DNA of 64,000 bases from Paraburkholderia sp. ZP32-5 (GCF_021390495.1 NZ_JAJEJP010000002.1:1674001-1738000); one strand, 5' to 3'; shown: positions 26,194-34,991, counted from the stretch's first letter. Numbers and translations are program-made. The notes: generated by a model not told the origin, from the letters alone.

Positions 26194-27633
26194 GTGAAGA
26201 TCGCAACTGACCACACAAATGGGGAAGAAATCCTCCAGACAAAGGGGCGGCAAGCGACCTATCTCGAAGTGTCACGCAGCCTCGAGGAAAAGGTCCGCAG
26301 CGGCCTCTATCCGCCGGGCAGCCGCCTGCCGCCGCAGCGCGAGCTTGCGTCGGAACTCGGCCTGAACGTGTCGACCGTGTCGCGCGCTTACAAGGAGTTG
26401 CAGGCGCGCGGGCTGATCGTCGCCAGTAAGCGGCGCGGCTCGATCGTCACCGGCGGTGCGATGCCGGCCGTGCATACGCGCAACAACGGTGCGCCGGCAA
26501 CCGGTGAGTCCGGCGCGCAGGCCAATGCGAACGCGGTGCTCGACCTGACCGTCAACCGTCCCGCGACCGGCGAATTCCTGACGCAGCTCGCGCGCACGAT
26601 GGCGCACATCGCGCACGATCCGCGTTATCCGGAGACCCAGGAATATCAGCCGCCGCAAGGGCCCGACTGGGCGCGCGCGGCGGGCGCCGAATGGCTCGCG
26701 GCGCCCGGCTTCACGCCCGGCGCGGAGAACGTGGTCGTCACCAGCGGCGCGCAGCATGGGCTCTATGCGGTGCTGAGCAGCCTGATGGGTCACGAAGGCG
26801 TGATTCTGTCCGACCAGTTGACCTACTACGGTTTGAAAGCGCTCGCGCCGGTGTTCCAGTTCGAACTGGTCGGCATTCCGAGCGACGACGAAGGACTGCT
26901 GCCCGATCGTCTCGAAGACGCGTGCCGGCGTATGCGCGTGAAGGCGATCTTCACGGTGCCGAATCTGCAGAATCCGACCGTCGTCACGATGAGCCTCGAG
27001 CGACGCGTAGCGCTTGCCGATATCGCGCGCCGGCATCACATCGCGATTATCGAAGACGACGTGTACGGCGCGCTGCTGCAAGCGCGGCTGCCGACGATCG
27101 CGAGCCTGTGTCCGGAGCTGACGTTTCACATTACGTCGACCTCGAAGATTCTCGCGCCGGGGCTGCGTATCGGCTATCTGTGCACGCCGGCGCATGGCGC
27201 GGCGCTCGCGGCCGAAGCGGTGCGCACGACCGCGTGGATGCCCGCGCCGCTGTCGACGCTGATCGCCACGCGCTGGATCGAGGACGGCACCGCGCGCACG
27301 ATCCTCGACGCACAGCGCGACGAGTTGCGCGCGCGCCAGCAGATCGCGCGCGAACTGCTGCCCGCCGAGCATCTGAATAGCGATCCCGCCTGCATGTTCG
27401 TGTGGCTGCGCGTGCCGCCGCCGTGGCGCTCGGATGACTTCGCGGCCAATGCGCTCGCGCGCGGCGTCAATACGATGCCGGCGTCCGCGTTTGCCGTCGA
27501 TCGTTCGACGGTCGAGCACGGCGTGCGCATCAACCTGGCCTGCGCGGCCTCGCGCGAGCAGTTGACGCGCGGTCTGCAGATTCTCGCGCACACGCTGCGC
27601 GATCGGCCGCGCGCGCTGTTCGGCACGATCTAG
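26194..27633 (+). CDS. MocR-type regulator (GntR helix-turn-helix fused to aminotransferase domain)
   Basis: 479-residue PLP-dependent transcription factor. N-terminal winged helix (LPPQRELASELGLNVSTVSR, residues about 48-67), a linker, then a fold-type I aminotransferase domain with VVVTSGAQHGLYAVLSSLMG, FTVPNLQNPTVVTMSLERR, the Asp/Tyr of IIEDDVYGALLQ and the Schiff-base Lys in TSTSKILAPGLRIGY. MocR proteins sense amino acids or amines through PLP. The start is a GTG. It is divergent from a D-amino-acid dehydrogenase operon, which it probably controls together with itself. Confidence 0.9.
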   Translation: MKIATDHTNGEEILQTKGRQATYLEVSRSLEEKVRSGLYPPGSRLPPQRELASELGLNVSTVSRAYKELQARGLIVASKRRGSIVTGGAMPAVHTRNNGAPATGESGAQANANAVLDLTVNRPATGEFLTQLARTMAHIAHDPRYPETQEYQPPQGPDWARAAGAEWLAAPGFTPGAENVVVTSGAQHGLYAVLSSLMGHEGVILSDQLTYYGLKALAPVFQFELVGIPSDDEGLLPDRLEDACRRMRVKAIFTVPNLQNPTVVTMSLERRVALADIARRHHIAIIEDDVYGALLQARLPTIASLCPELTFHITSTSKILAPGLRIGYLCTPAHGAALAAEAVRTTAWMPAPLSTLIATRWIEDGTARTILDAQRDELRARQQIARELLPAEHLNSDPACMFVWLRVPPPWRSDDFAANALARGVNTMPASAFAVDRSTVEHGVRINLACAASREQLTRGLQILAHTLRDRPRALFGTI

Positions 27634-27791
27634 CGCGCCCTTTCGTGCGATGCCGCGAGCGCGTGCACGTTGAGTGCACGCCGTGCGCACCCCTCTGCAT
27701 GCGCCCCATGCGCGATCCGTTGAGCGGCACGAAGCGGAGTCGCTAGAATTGGGCTCCTTGATGCGACACGGCGACGAGCCGCCTTGATCCG

Positions 27792-28364
27792 ATGACTCCG
27801 TCCGACGATTCCCGGCGTGCCACGCGCACGCACGCCACCGATGCGCTGTTCGCGTTCCTCAAAACGCTGCCGCTGGGCGACCGGCTGATCGAGGGCGGCT
27901 TCATGGCCGTGCAGGCCGTCGCGGGCGCGAGTCTCGCATTCGGTATCGCTCGCGCGCTGCATACCGAGCAGGCGTTCTGGGCCGCGATTACCGCGATCGC
28001 GGTGAGCCAGCACAGCTATATCGACACTCGCAAGCTGTCGCGCGATCAGTTCATCGGCGCGATGGTGGGCGGCTTGTGCGGCCTCGTCGGCACCCTTGCG
28101 GGCGGCGGCCATTTTGCTGCTTATGCGGCGACGGTGGCCAGCGCGATCCTGATCTGCTGGATCGTCAATGTGGGCAGCGCGGCGCGCCTCGGCGGCATCA
28201 CCGCGACGATCATGCTGCTGGTGCCGGGCATCGGGCCGGTGTGGGACAAAGCGTTTTTACGGCTTGCCGAAGTCACGCTCGGTACGGTGTGCGCGCTGCT
28301 GGTCGCGCGGCTGATGGCGTCGATCGAGCAGCGCGCGTTCAGCAAGCCGAAGCAGCCTGAATAG
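27792..28364 (+). CDS. FUSC-family / aromatic acid exporter-like membrane protein
   Basis: Protein of 190 residues with several hydrophobic segments (GFMAVQAVAGASLAFGIARA, GAMVGGLCGLVGTLAGGGHF, YAATVASAILICWIVNVGSA, AARLGGITATIMLLVPG). The pattern EQAFWAAITAIAVSQHSYIDTRKL resembles the N-terminal membrane half of FUSC/aromatic-acid exporter proteins. It is shorter than full FUSC transporters and lacks a cytoplasmic domain. It lies 158 bases after the MocR gene; a role in amino-acid or aromatic export is inference. Confidence 0.7.
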   Translation: MTPSDDSRRATRTHATDALFAFLKTLPLGDRLIEGGFMAVQAVAGASLAFGIARALHTEQAFWAAITAIAVSQHSYIDTRKLSRDQFIGAMVGGLCGLVGTLAGGGHFAAYAATVASAILICWIVNVGSAARLGGITATIMLLVPGIGPVWDKAFLRLAEVTLGTVCALLVARLMASIEQRAFSKPKQPE

Positions 28365-28504
28365 AGGATGCTTCCGATAGCGGTGCATTTCTTCGGTGGG
28401 TGTTGCTGAGCCTCGTGTGGGTCTGCCAGGCATCGGCAGTCAACACTACGCACGAGTCGCTGCCGCCGCGCGCCAAACTACTAAAGCGCGGCCGAACCAC
28501 AATT

Positions 28505-29443
28505 TCACGCAGACCCGATTGCCGCGCAGGCCGCCGCCAGGTCTTCCAGTGCAGTTCCAACCGCCTTGAACACGGTAATCTCGTCAGCGGAGCGCCGGCC
28601 ATCATGCTGCTTGCGGCACAGCTGCGCGAGACGCGCCTTGACCGACTCCGCGGCGAAAACGCCCGCATTGATCGGTTCGAGCAGATCCCCCGCTTTCAGC
28701 AGCGCCTCATCGGTATCGATGAAAACCGACGTGCCGACATAGCAATCGTTGTCGCTCTCGCGCATCGTCGGCGTGAAGCCGCCGATCAGATCCAGGTGCG
28801 TGCCCGGTCGAAGCCACTTGCCGTGAATCAGCGGACTCGTCGACAACGTTGCACACGAAACGATATCCGCTTGCGCGACCGATGCTTCGAGGTCCGTTGC
28901 CACGGTCGCCACGATGCCGGCACGGTTGAGGTTTTCCGCCAGCGTCGCCGCGCCTTCGGGATTGATATTCCAGACCATCACCTTCTGGATCGGACGAACG
29001 GCCCGGTACGCTTCCGGAATCAGCGAACCGACACGTCCACTGCCGAGCACAAGCAGCGTGGTCGAATCGGGCCGGCTCAGAAAGCGCGCGGCGAGCGCCG
29101 ACGCCGCCGCGGTACGCCGCGATGTAATGGTGTCGCCGTCGAGCATCGCGAGCGGCGCGCCGGTATTCGCGTCGTACAGCATGTAGGTCGAATGAAGTCC
29201 CGGCAAACCCGACGTTGCGCGATTGTTCGGATAGATCGCGACCGTCTTCACACCAAGCTTTCCGCCTTTCTGCCAGGCCGGCATCAGTAGAAGCGTGCCA
29301 TCGGAGTCGCCCGCGGGCGACTCGATTTTGTGCACATGTCGCAGCGGTACTTCGCAACCCTCGATAAACATCGCTTCAAGCGCGTCGATAAGTTCGGGGG
29401 CCGGCAGACGGGCGCTCGTTTCACGTTGGTCGATGATCTGCAT
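28505..29443 (-). CDS. Ornithine cyclodeaminase / mu-crystallin family (ketimine reductase-like)
   Basis: 312 residues from MQIIDQRETSARLPAPELID at 29443, with CCCAGGAACA before it. A Lys in GVKTVAIYPNN, a Rossmann motif VLGSGRVGSLIPEAYRAV and the NAD(P)-binding core place it in the OCD/mu-crystallin family, which includes ornithine cyclodeaminases, alanine dehydrogenases and reductases of cyclic imines such as pyrroline-2-carboxylate. It is the last gene of an operon with a D-amino-acid dehydrogenase, an MHS transporter and a dipeptidase-like protein. Reduction of a cyclic or linear imine made by the dehydrogenase is the likely role (inference). Confidence 0.87.
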   Translation of the reverse strand: MQIIDQRETSARLPAPELIDALEAMFIEGCEVPLRHVHKIESPAGDSDGTLLLMPAWQKGGKLGVKTVAIYPNNRATSGLPGLHSTYMLYDANTGAPLAMLDGDTITSRRTAAASALAARFLSRPDSTTLLVLGSGRVGSLIPEAYRAVRPIQKVMVWNINPEGAATLAENLNRAGIVATVATDLEASVAQADIVSCATLSTSPLIHGKWLRPGTHLDLIGGFTPTMRESDNDCYVGTSVFIDTDEALLKAGDLLEPINAGVFAAESVKARLAQLCRKQHDGRRSADEITVFKAVGTALEDLAAACAAIGSA

Positions 29444-29496
29444 CAATGTTCCTGGGCAATGTTGCTGTGTAGCGAATGCGTTGTGTTCAGTTGAAT

Positions 29497-30744
29497 TCAG
29501 TTGAATCGTGCCGGAGAAAAGGCACCAAGGTCGATCGGTGCCGGCCGGTCCGCCAGTTGCGTCGCGATGAGTTTTCCGGTGACGGGCCCCAAGGTCAGCC
29601 CGAGGTGACCGTGGCCGAACGCGAACAGGCAATTTCGATGTTGGGCCGACCGGCCGATAACCGGCACCGAATCGGGAACCGATGGCCGGAACCCAAGCCA
29701 ACGGCTATTGATACGCGCGTCGGCGAGCGACGGCACCGTATTGCGTACCGCCGCCAAAGTCCGTTCGATTTTTTCGTAGCGGGGCAACGCGTGCAGGCCG
29801 GCAAATTCCACGCTGCTGGTCATGCGCAGGCCGTCTTCCATCTGCGATAGCACGATCGACTTTTCCTGCCACAGCAAAGGCGCACGCAGCACGGGGGCGG
29901 CGCCAACATCGAGCATCAGATGATAGCCACGCTCGGTATCGAGCGGCACGGTGTCGCCGAGGGCGGCAGCGAGACGTTTCGACCAGGCGCCGCCGGCAAC
30001 GATAAAGTCGTCCGCGTCGATGCGACTGCCTGCTTCGGTCAGCACGCCACGCACTGCCCCGCGCTCCTGCCGGAACTCGCTCACGACTCCGTCCACGAAG
30101 CGAACGCCGCTTGCCTGGCATTGCGCCGCGATGCTGGCGATATAGCGTCCGGGGCTCGACACGTGATAGCAGTCGCTAAACAGCGTCGCGGCTTCGAAAA
30201 CGCCGTCGAAACCCGGTGCAAGGTCGGCCAGCTCGGCGCTCGACAGCTCGCGCATACCGATGCCGAGATCAGCCAACATGTCCCGCTCGCTCGAACCTGT
30301 GCGCGACGGAGCCTTCTGCCATGCTTTTATCCAGCCGGTGTGCGTCAGCATGTCCGCCGTGCCGCAAGCGTGCGCGATGTCCTGGTGTGCCGCCAGCGCG
30401 CCGGACATCAGCGCATGCAGCCCCTGCATCGCCCGATGCACGCTTGCCGATGAACTGGACAACGCGAATCGGATGAGCCAAGGCAGCAGCGCGGGAAAAT
30501 AGCGCCAGCGCACCGTCAGCGGACTCTCGCGGGACAGCAGCAGCCTGGGCAGTTCGCGAATCAGTTCGGGCGTCGCGAGCGGAAGCTGCTCGCAAAAAGC
30601 GAGCACGCCTGCGTTACCGAAGCTGGCCCGGCCCTCGGCGACACCCGGATCGACGATCGTCACGTCGAAGCCTTCGCGCCGCGCATAGAACGCGCAGCTC
30701 AACCCGACCACTCCGCCGCCGATCACGACCACCCGTCGTTGCAT
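29497..30744 (-). CDS. FAD-dependent D-amino-acid dehydrogenase (second DadA-like)
   Basis: 415-residue DAO-family flavoprotein with VVVIGGGVVGLSCAFYARRE at the N-terminus and VPVIGRSAQHRNCLFAFGHG with HLGLTLGPVTGKLIA near the C-terminus. It resembles DadA and D-hydroxyproline/D-proline dehydrogenases of the LhpB type. It is 29 bases after the transporter gene and 53 bases before the ketimine-reductase-like gene, so it belongs to the same operon. A second, similar enzyme lies at 24590-25822; the two differ enough to be distinct enzymes rather than a recent duplication. Confidence 0.87.
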   Translation of the reverse strand: MQRRVVVIGGGVVGLSCAFYARREGFDVTIVDPGVAEGRASFGNAGVLAFCEQLPLATPELIRELPRLLLSRESPLTVRWRYFPALLPWLIRFALSSSSASVHRAMQGLHALMSGALAAHQDIAHACGTADMLTHTGWIKAWQKAPSRTGSSERDMLADLGIGMRELSSAELADLAPGFDGVFEAATLFSDCYHVSSPGRYIASIAAQCQASGVRFVDGVVSEFRQERGAVRGVLTEAGSRIDADDFIVAGGAWSKRLAAALGDTVPLDTERGYHLMLDVGAAPVLRAPLLWQEKSIVLSQMEDGLRMTSSVEFAGLHALPRYEKIERTLAAVRNTVPSLADARINSRWLGFRPSVPDSVPVIGRSAQHRNCLFAFGHGHLGLTLGPVTGKLIATQLADRPAPIDLGAFSPARFN

Positions 30745-30773
30745 GCTTACGTCTCGCGAAATGCGCTGCCGCG

Positions 30774-32075
30774 CTATTTAAGCTCGGCTTTAGCCGTTTC
30801 TTCCAGCGTCAGGATAAAGACGCCGCCAACCACCGCCGCCGCGATCACGTAGTACGTCGGCGCGAGCGGCGACTGAAATGTCTTGATGAGCCACGTCGCG
30901 ATAAACGGCGTGAAGCCGCCGAACACCGCCACCGACACGCCATAGCCGATGCCGAGCCATTGCGAGCGGATCCGCGTCGGAAACAGTTCGGCGACGGTCG
31001 CGCCCGCCGCGCCCGAGTACATCGCGAGCAGGCAGGTAAACAGGAAGATCGTCGCGACATACACCGGGGTCGTCACGCCGCCGAGCAGCATCGTGAACAA
31101 CGGGTATGTCAGCACGGCGGTGCCGGCGCAACTCGCCAGCAACACCGGCTTGCGTCCGATCCGGTCGGACACGTAGCCGAAGGTCGGAATCAGCAGCACG
31201 TACAGCACCAGCGCGACTGTATTGGTCTTGAACACGATCGGCGCTGGCATATGCAGGTAGCGCTGCGCGAACGTCGTCATGTACGTGAGGAAGATGTAGT
31301 ACGCGACGGACCAGAAAATCAGGAAGATGCCCGCTTTCGTCGCGAGCTTCCAGGCCGGCGGATGGTCGAGCATCACCGCTTCGACGCTGGTCGTCTTGAT
31401 CGCCTCTCGAAACGCCGGCGTCTCGTCGACACCGCGCCGCAGCCAGTAACCGATCGGTCCAACCAGCATGCCGAGCAGGAACGGAATGCGCCAGCCCCAT
31501 GCCTGCAGCTCCGCGGGCGTCAGCGTCGTCGCGATCAGCGTCACGCTGCTCGAACCGAGCAGCAGCCCGCATCCGCTCGCGACCGACTGCAGGCTGCCGA
31601 CGAGGCCGCGCTTGCCGCGCGGCGCCCATTCCACCAGATACGACAGCGCGGTGGTGCCCTCGCCGCCCGCGGACAAGCCTTGCACCAGACGCGCCAGCAC
31701 CAGCAGCGCCGGCGCCAGCGTGCCCCACGTCGCGTAGGTGGGCATGATGCCGACGAGGCCGGTCACGGTCGCCATCACGAGCATGGTCAGTGTCAGCGAT
31801 GCCTTGCGGCCGTGGCGATCCGCGTACGCGCCGAACACGAGGCCGCCGAGCGGCCGCGCGAGAAAGCCCACGCCGAAGGTCGCGAACGCCGCGAGCAGCG
31901 ACGTGGTGGCGTTGTCGCCCGGAAAGAACGCCTCGCCCAGGTACTTCGCGAGATAGCCGTACGTGACCAGGTCGTACCACTCCAGCGTGCTGCCGATGCC
32001 CGCGGCGATCGCCGCGCGGCGCACCGTGTTGCGCGAGACGGCCGGCGCGGCCCCGTCGATCGAAATCGCTTCCAT
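30774..32075 (-). CDS. MHS-family MFS transporter (proton symporter)
   Basis: Twelve-helix transporter of 433 residues. Metabolite:H+ symporter signatures: GSTLEWYDLVTYGYLAKYLG near residue 30, the loop motif GAYADRHGRKASLTL, and VQGLSAGGEGTTALSYLVEW. Relatives import osmolytes, organic acids or amino acids (ProP, ShiA, KgtP). It is 22 bases downstream of the dipeptidase-like gene and part of the same operon, so it probably imports the compound handled by the dehydrogenase. The substrate cannot be read from sequence. Confidence 0.92.
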   Translation of the reverse strand: MEAISIDGAAPAVSRNTVRRAAIAAGIGSTLEWYDLVTYGYLAKYLGEAFFPGDNATTSLLAAFATFGVGFLARPLGGLVFGAYADRHGRKASLTLTMLVMATVTGLVGIMPTYATWGTLAPALLVLARLVQGLSAGGEGTTALSYLVEWAPRGKRGLVGSLQSVASGCGLLLGSSSVTLIATTLTPAELQAWGWRIPFLLGMLVGPIGYWLRRGVDETPAFREAIKTTSVEAVMLDHPPAWKLATKAGIFLIFWSVAYYIFLTYMTTFAQRYLHMPAPIVFKTNTVALVLYVLLIPTFGYVSDRIGRKPVLLASCAGTAVLTYPLFTMLLGGVTTPVYVATIFLFTCLLAMYSGAAGATVAELFPTRIRSQWLGIGYGVSVAVFGGFTPFIATWLIKTFQSPLAPTYYVIAAAVVGGVFILTLEETAKAELK

Positions 32076-32097
32076 GACGCTTCTCCGGATCGTGTGA

Positions 32098-33108
32098 TCA
32101 GCCCCACACCGCGCGATACACGCGCAGCCAGTTTTCGCCGAGGATCTTGCGGATCTCGGCCTCGTGGAAACCGCGCCTCACCAAAGCTGCCGTGAGCGCC
32201 TGCATCGTCGCGGGGGTTTCGATGCCCTCGGGGTAGTAGTACGGCGGCGGCGGATACGATTCGCCGGTCCAGTTGCCGACCGCGACCTGGCGCTCGTACA
32301 GCGCGAGCGCGACGTCGTCCGGACAGATCGGCGCCTGGCCCGCGTAGTAGTCGATGCCGAGCCCGACGTGATCGATGCCGATGTGCTCGGCGATGTACGC
32401 GATATGGTCGATGAACTGATCGAGCGTGGGCCGCTTGGTCTTCGCGACGAAGGCCGGGAAGCCGACCACGCCGATCACGCCGCCGCTCGCGGCAATCGCC
32501 TTGTACAGGTCGTCACCTGCGTTGCGCGGCACCGAATGCACGCCGCGCGCATTGGCGTGCGACAGGATCACCGGCGCGCTCGAATGTTCGATTGCATCGA
32601 ACGACGTGCGAACGCCGGTATGCGCGACGTCGACGATGATGTTCAGTTCGTTCAGCCGCCGCACGACGGCCTTGCCGAAGCGGCTCAGGCCGCCGTCGAC
32701 TTCTTCCTCGCAGCCGTCGCCGACGTGGCAGCGCTTGTTGTACGTGAGCTGCACGACGCGCAGACCGAGCGCGTGATACGCATCGAGAATGTCGACGCTG
32801 CGATCGAGCGGCTCGGTGCCCTGGAAGTGCATGATCAGGCCGAGTTTGCCGCTGCGCTTGGCCTCGACGATGTCGTCGGCGCGCAGCACCATCATCAGAT
32901 CGTCGAGTTCGCGGCACAGCTTGCGCCACATCGCAAATTTGAGGATGGCTTCCGCGCTCGTGCTCGACTTCGCGGGAACCGTGGGCGCGACCGCCGTGAA
33001 ACCGCCCTGCCGGTAAAGCTCCAGATGCTTCGGCTCTTCCGACAGCAACGGACAGGTCGCATCAATGACGATTGCATCAGCGTGCAGTTTCTCGACGTCC
33101 GGACTCAT
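32098..33108 (-). CDS. Membrane (renal) dipeptidase-family protein with altered metal site
   Basis: 336-residue TIM-barrel protein of the peptidase M19 family. The C-terminal half keeps family motifs: VDVAHTGVRTSFDAIEHS and APVILSHANARGVHSVPRN (two His ligands) and VGLGIDYYAG (Asp). The N-terminal H-x-D pair is absent: IDATCP stands where family members have ID-G-H-N-D, and the bridging Glu position reads FQGTEPL. A normal dinuclear zinc site is therefore doubtful. M19 enzymes split dipeptides, including L-D forms. It heads an operon with transporter, dehydrogenase and ketimine reductase; a deviating hydrolase or lyase role is possible. Confidence 0.83.
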   Translation of the reverse strand: MSPDVEKLHADAIVIDATCPLLSEEPKHLELYRQGGFTAVAPTVPAKSSTSAEAILKFAMWRKLCRELDDLMMVLRADDIVEAKRSGKLGLIMHFQGTEPLDRSVDILDAYHALGLRVVQLTYNKRCHVGDGCEEEVDGGLSRFGKAVVRRLNELNIIVDVAHTGVRTSFDAIEHSSAPVILSHANARGVHSVPRNAGDDLYKAIAASGGVIGVVGFPAFVAKTKRPTLDQFIDHIAYIAEHIGIDHVGLGIDYYAGQAPICPDDVALALYERQVAVGNWTGESYPPPPYYYPEGIETPATMQALTAALVRRGFHEAEIRKILGENWLRVYRAVWG

Positions 33109-33155
33109 TCGAACCTTCCCTTTTTAGCAAAGTACGAAGCCCATACTACATGAAC

Positions 33156-33169
33156 AAATTTCGTATACG
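33156..33169. promoter_or_regulatory. Candidate XRE-cupin operator before the dipeptidase operon
   Basis: AAATTTCGTATACG, 48 bases before the operon start. Eleven bases (AAATTTCGTAT) match 10 of 11 with AATTTTCGTAT found inverted before the regulator gene at 33933-33943, suggesting one regulator binds both. Confidence 0.4.
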
Positions 33170-33222
33170 CAAAAATGTTTCATGCTTTATGAGTTCGGCG
33201 ATACCAGCGGACAGGCAAACAA

Positions 33223-33244
33223 AAAGCCCGTCGAAACGGGCTTT
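33223..33244 (-). terminator. Intrinsic terminator after the XRE-cupin regulator gene
   Basis: AAAGCCCGT pairs with ACGGGCTTT around a 4-base loop; on the minus strand it runs into TTTTTG, about 37 bases after the regulator stop. It separates the regulator from the dipeptidase operon. Confidence 0.8.
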
Positions 33245-33280
33245 GGCAATGCATGGAACTGATTGACGCGTGGCTGGCGA

Positions 33281-33904
33281 TCAGAGCACGGCGTGAGAGC
33301 AGACCCATAAAACCTTCGCATCTTCCGGACCGCCGGACACGCATGCGTGACCCATCGTGCTGTCGAAGTAGACGGAGTCGCCTTTGTGCAGGTTCGTCGG
33401 CGCGTAGAACTCGGTGTTGAGGATCACCGAACCCTCGAGCACATAGATGAATTCCTCGCCATCGTGACGCAGCAGTCCCCGAAATTCGCCGATGCTGTGC
33501 GCTTTGACGACGGTCACGAGCGGCACGAAACGCTTGTCGGAGATATCCGCGTTCAGCAGTTCGTAGCGGTACTGAGGCGACTCGTGCGTGACCCCTTCGC
33601 CATTGCGCGTGATGCTTCTGCGTCCGACCGGAATTAGCCGTGGGGCCTGCGCGAACAGTTCGCTGACATCGACGTTCAAGCCTAAAGCGAGCGCCGCGAT
33701 CTTTTCGTACGTCGGCGAAAGCTGGCCGTTTTCGATCTTGGACAACGTGGAAGCGGAGATGCCGACGCGCTCGCTGAGTTGCTGCAACGTCAGACTGGCG
33801 CGCGTGCGCAGGCGTTTGAGCGTGGTCGGAAGCACACTGGTTTGAGCGGCTTGGGCGCTGGCTTCCTGGCGCTCCTGCACATCGGTAATCTGCTCGCTCA
33901 CCAT
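33281..33904 (-). CDS. XRE-family regulator with C-terminal cupin domain
   Basis: 207-residue transcription factor. The helix-turn-helix is at residues about 28-80 (LKRLRTRASLTLQQLSERVG, ISASTLSKIENGQLSPTYEK); a cupin sensor domain follows (FRGLLRHDGEEFIYVLEGSV, LHKGDSVYFDSTMGHAC). The class includes PuuR, SutR and regulators of amino-acid catabolism. It lies upstream of, and on the same strand as, the dipeptidase/transporter/dehydrogenase operon but has its own terminator. Matching motifs occur before both units, so it probably controls the operon and itself. Confidence 0.9.
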   Translation of the reverse strand: MVSEQITDVQERQEASAQAAQTSVLPTTLKRLRTRASLTLQQLSERVGISASTLSKIENGQLSPTYEKIAALALGLNVDVSELFAQAPRLIPVGRRSITRNGEGVTHESPQYRYELLNADISDKRFVPLVTVVKAHSIGEFRGLLRHDGEEFIYVLEGSVILNTEFYAPTNLHKGDSVYFDSTMGHACVSGGPEDAKVLWVCSHAVL

Positions 33905-33932
33905 TTCCCCCTCACGCTAACGCAGCTTGCCA

Positions 33933-33953
33933 ATACGAAAATTCGTGTCGTAT
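33933..33953. promoter_or_regulatory. Candidate XRE-cupin autoregulatory site
   Basis: ATACGAAAATTCGT contains the inverted repeat ACGAA-AA-TTCGT, followed closely by TCGTAT. It lies about 30 bases before the regulator start and shares AATTTTCGTAT (inverted) with the site at 33156-33166. Confidence 0.4.
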
Positions 33954-33998
33954 ATGATAACACCGGGTCTTGGTGGGAAATTGCCGCATGTGCCCGCC

Positions 33999-34991
33999 TC
34001 AAGCCTCCACTGCATCATCCGCCTCCGTACGGCGCCGGTAACGCCCCGGCGTCACGCCGACACTCTGCGCAAACGCCTTGCCGAATGCCGCCTCCGACTG
34101 ATAGCCGACCGTTTCGCCGATCTCCGCGGCACTGCGTTGCGTTCGCAACAGCAGATCGCAGGCGATCGTCATGCGGATCTGCGTCAGAAACTCCATCACG
34201 GTGACGCCCGCGCGCTCGTTGAAATGACGCGCGTATGTCGCGCGCGACATCGCCGCACGCTCGCCGAGTTCGGCGATCGTCCATGCGCGCTCGGGCGCGT
34301 CGAGCATCGCCTGCACCGACGCGCCGAGGCGCGCGTCGGTCAGCAACGCAAGCACGCCGGCGCCATTCGCACTGCCCTCGCCGTGCACGCGCAGCGCCAT
34401 CGCGAACAGCGCCTGGCTCAGCGCGGTGACGATCGCCAATGCGCCCGCCTGACGCCGCTCCGCTTCGCCGCGCATCAGCGCGATCAGCGTTTGCAACGCG
34501 CCGAGCGTCTGCGCGCCGCCGAGCGATACGTGCAGCGGATCGGGCAGCGCATTGAGCAGCAGCGCCGATGAACCGGGTGCGTAGACGAAACGCCCGCACA
34601 GCAGATCGACATCGGTGTGGATGGACGCCGGCACGGCGCTGCCGTCGCTGCCTGATTTACCGTCAGCGTCAGCGCCACCGCCGTCGTTGCGCCGCAGGGG
34701 CAGCATGCCGTCGTGGCCGACTGTCATCACCGCGCCGCCGGTCGAGCGCTTCACGTCGCGCACCCGATGCGCGGCGCCGCGCGGAAACAGCATGAAGTCG
34801 CCGGCTCGCAATTCTACTTGCGCGCCGTCGGCGGTTTCGATCACGCAGCCGCCGTCGAGCACGAGATGAAATGGCGCAATGCCCACTTCCATCGGCGCAT
34901 GGTCGATATCGAAAGCACCTGAAAGCAGGCAGCGGAGATCGAGGCTAGCCTGCGGACGGGCAAGGTCGATCAATCGGCTGAGCGTGTCCAT
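33999..34991 (-). CDS. AraC-family regulator with cupin sensor domain
   Basis: 330 residues. The N-terminal cupin domain (residues about 20-130; FHLVLDGGCVIETADGAQVE, LRAGDFMLFPRGAAHRVRDV) belongs to the AraC cupin_6 type. The C-terminal double helix-turn-helix is at about 235-320 (WTIAELGERAAMSRATYARH, AAEIGETVGYQSEAAFGKAF, GVTPGRYRRR). It is divergent from the AhpD-like gene 114 bases away, a common pairing of cupin AraC regulators with carboxymuconolactone-decarboxylase or oxidoreductase genes, so that gene is the likely target. Confidence 0.9.
   Translation of the reverse strand: MDTLSRLIDLARPQASLDLRCLLSGAFDIDHAPMEVGIAPFHLVLDGGCVIETADGAQVELRAGDFMLFPRGAAHRVRDVKRSTGGAVMTVGHDGMLPLRRNDGGGADADGKSGSDGSAVPASIHTDVDLLCGRFVYAPGSSALLLNALPDPLHVSLGGAQTLGALQTLIALMRGEAERRQAGALAIVTALSQALFAMALRVHGEGSANGAGVLALLTDARLGASVQAMLDAPERAWTIAELGERAAMSRATYARHFNERAGVTVMEFLTQIRMTIACDLLLRTQRSAAEIGETVGYQSEAAFGKAFAQSVGVTPGRYRRRTEADDAVEA

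Noticed and set aside
30960..32195. Open frame of about 410 codons on the plus strand
   Set aside because: Antisense to the MHS transporter gene; low-complexity basic sequence without recognisable fold.
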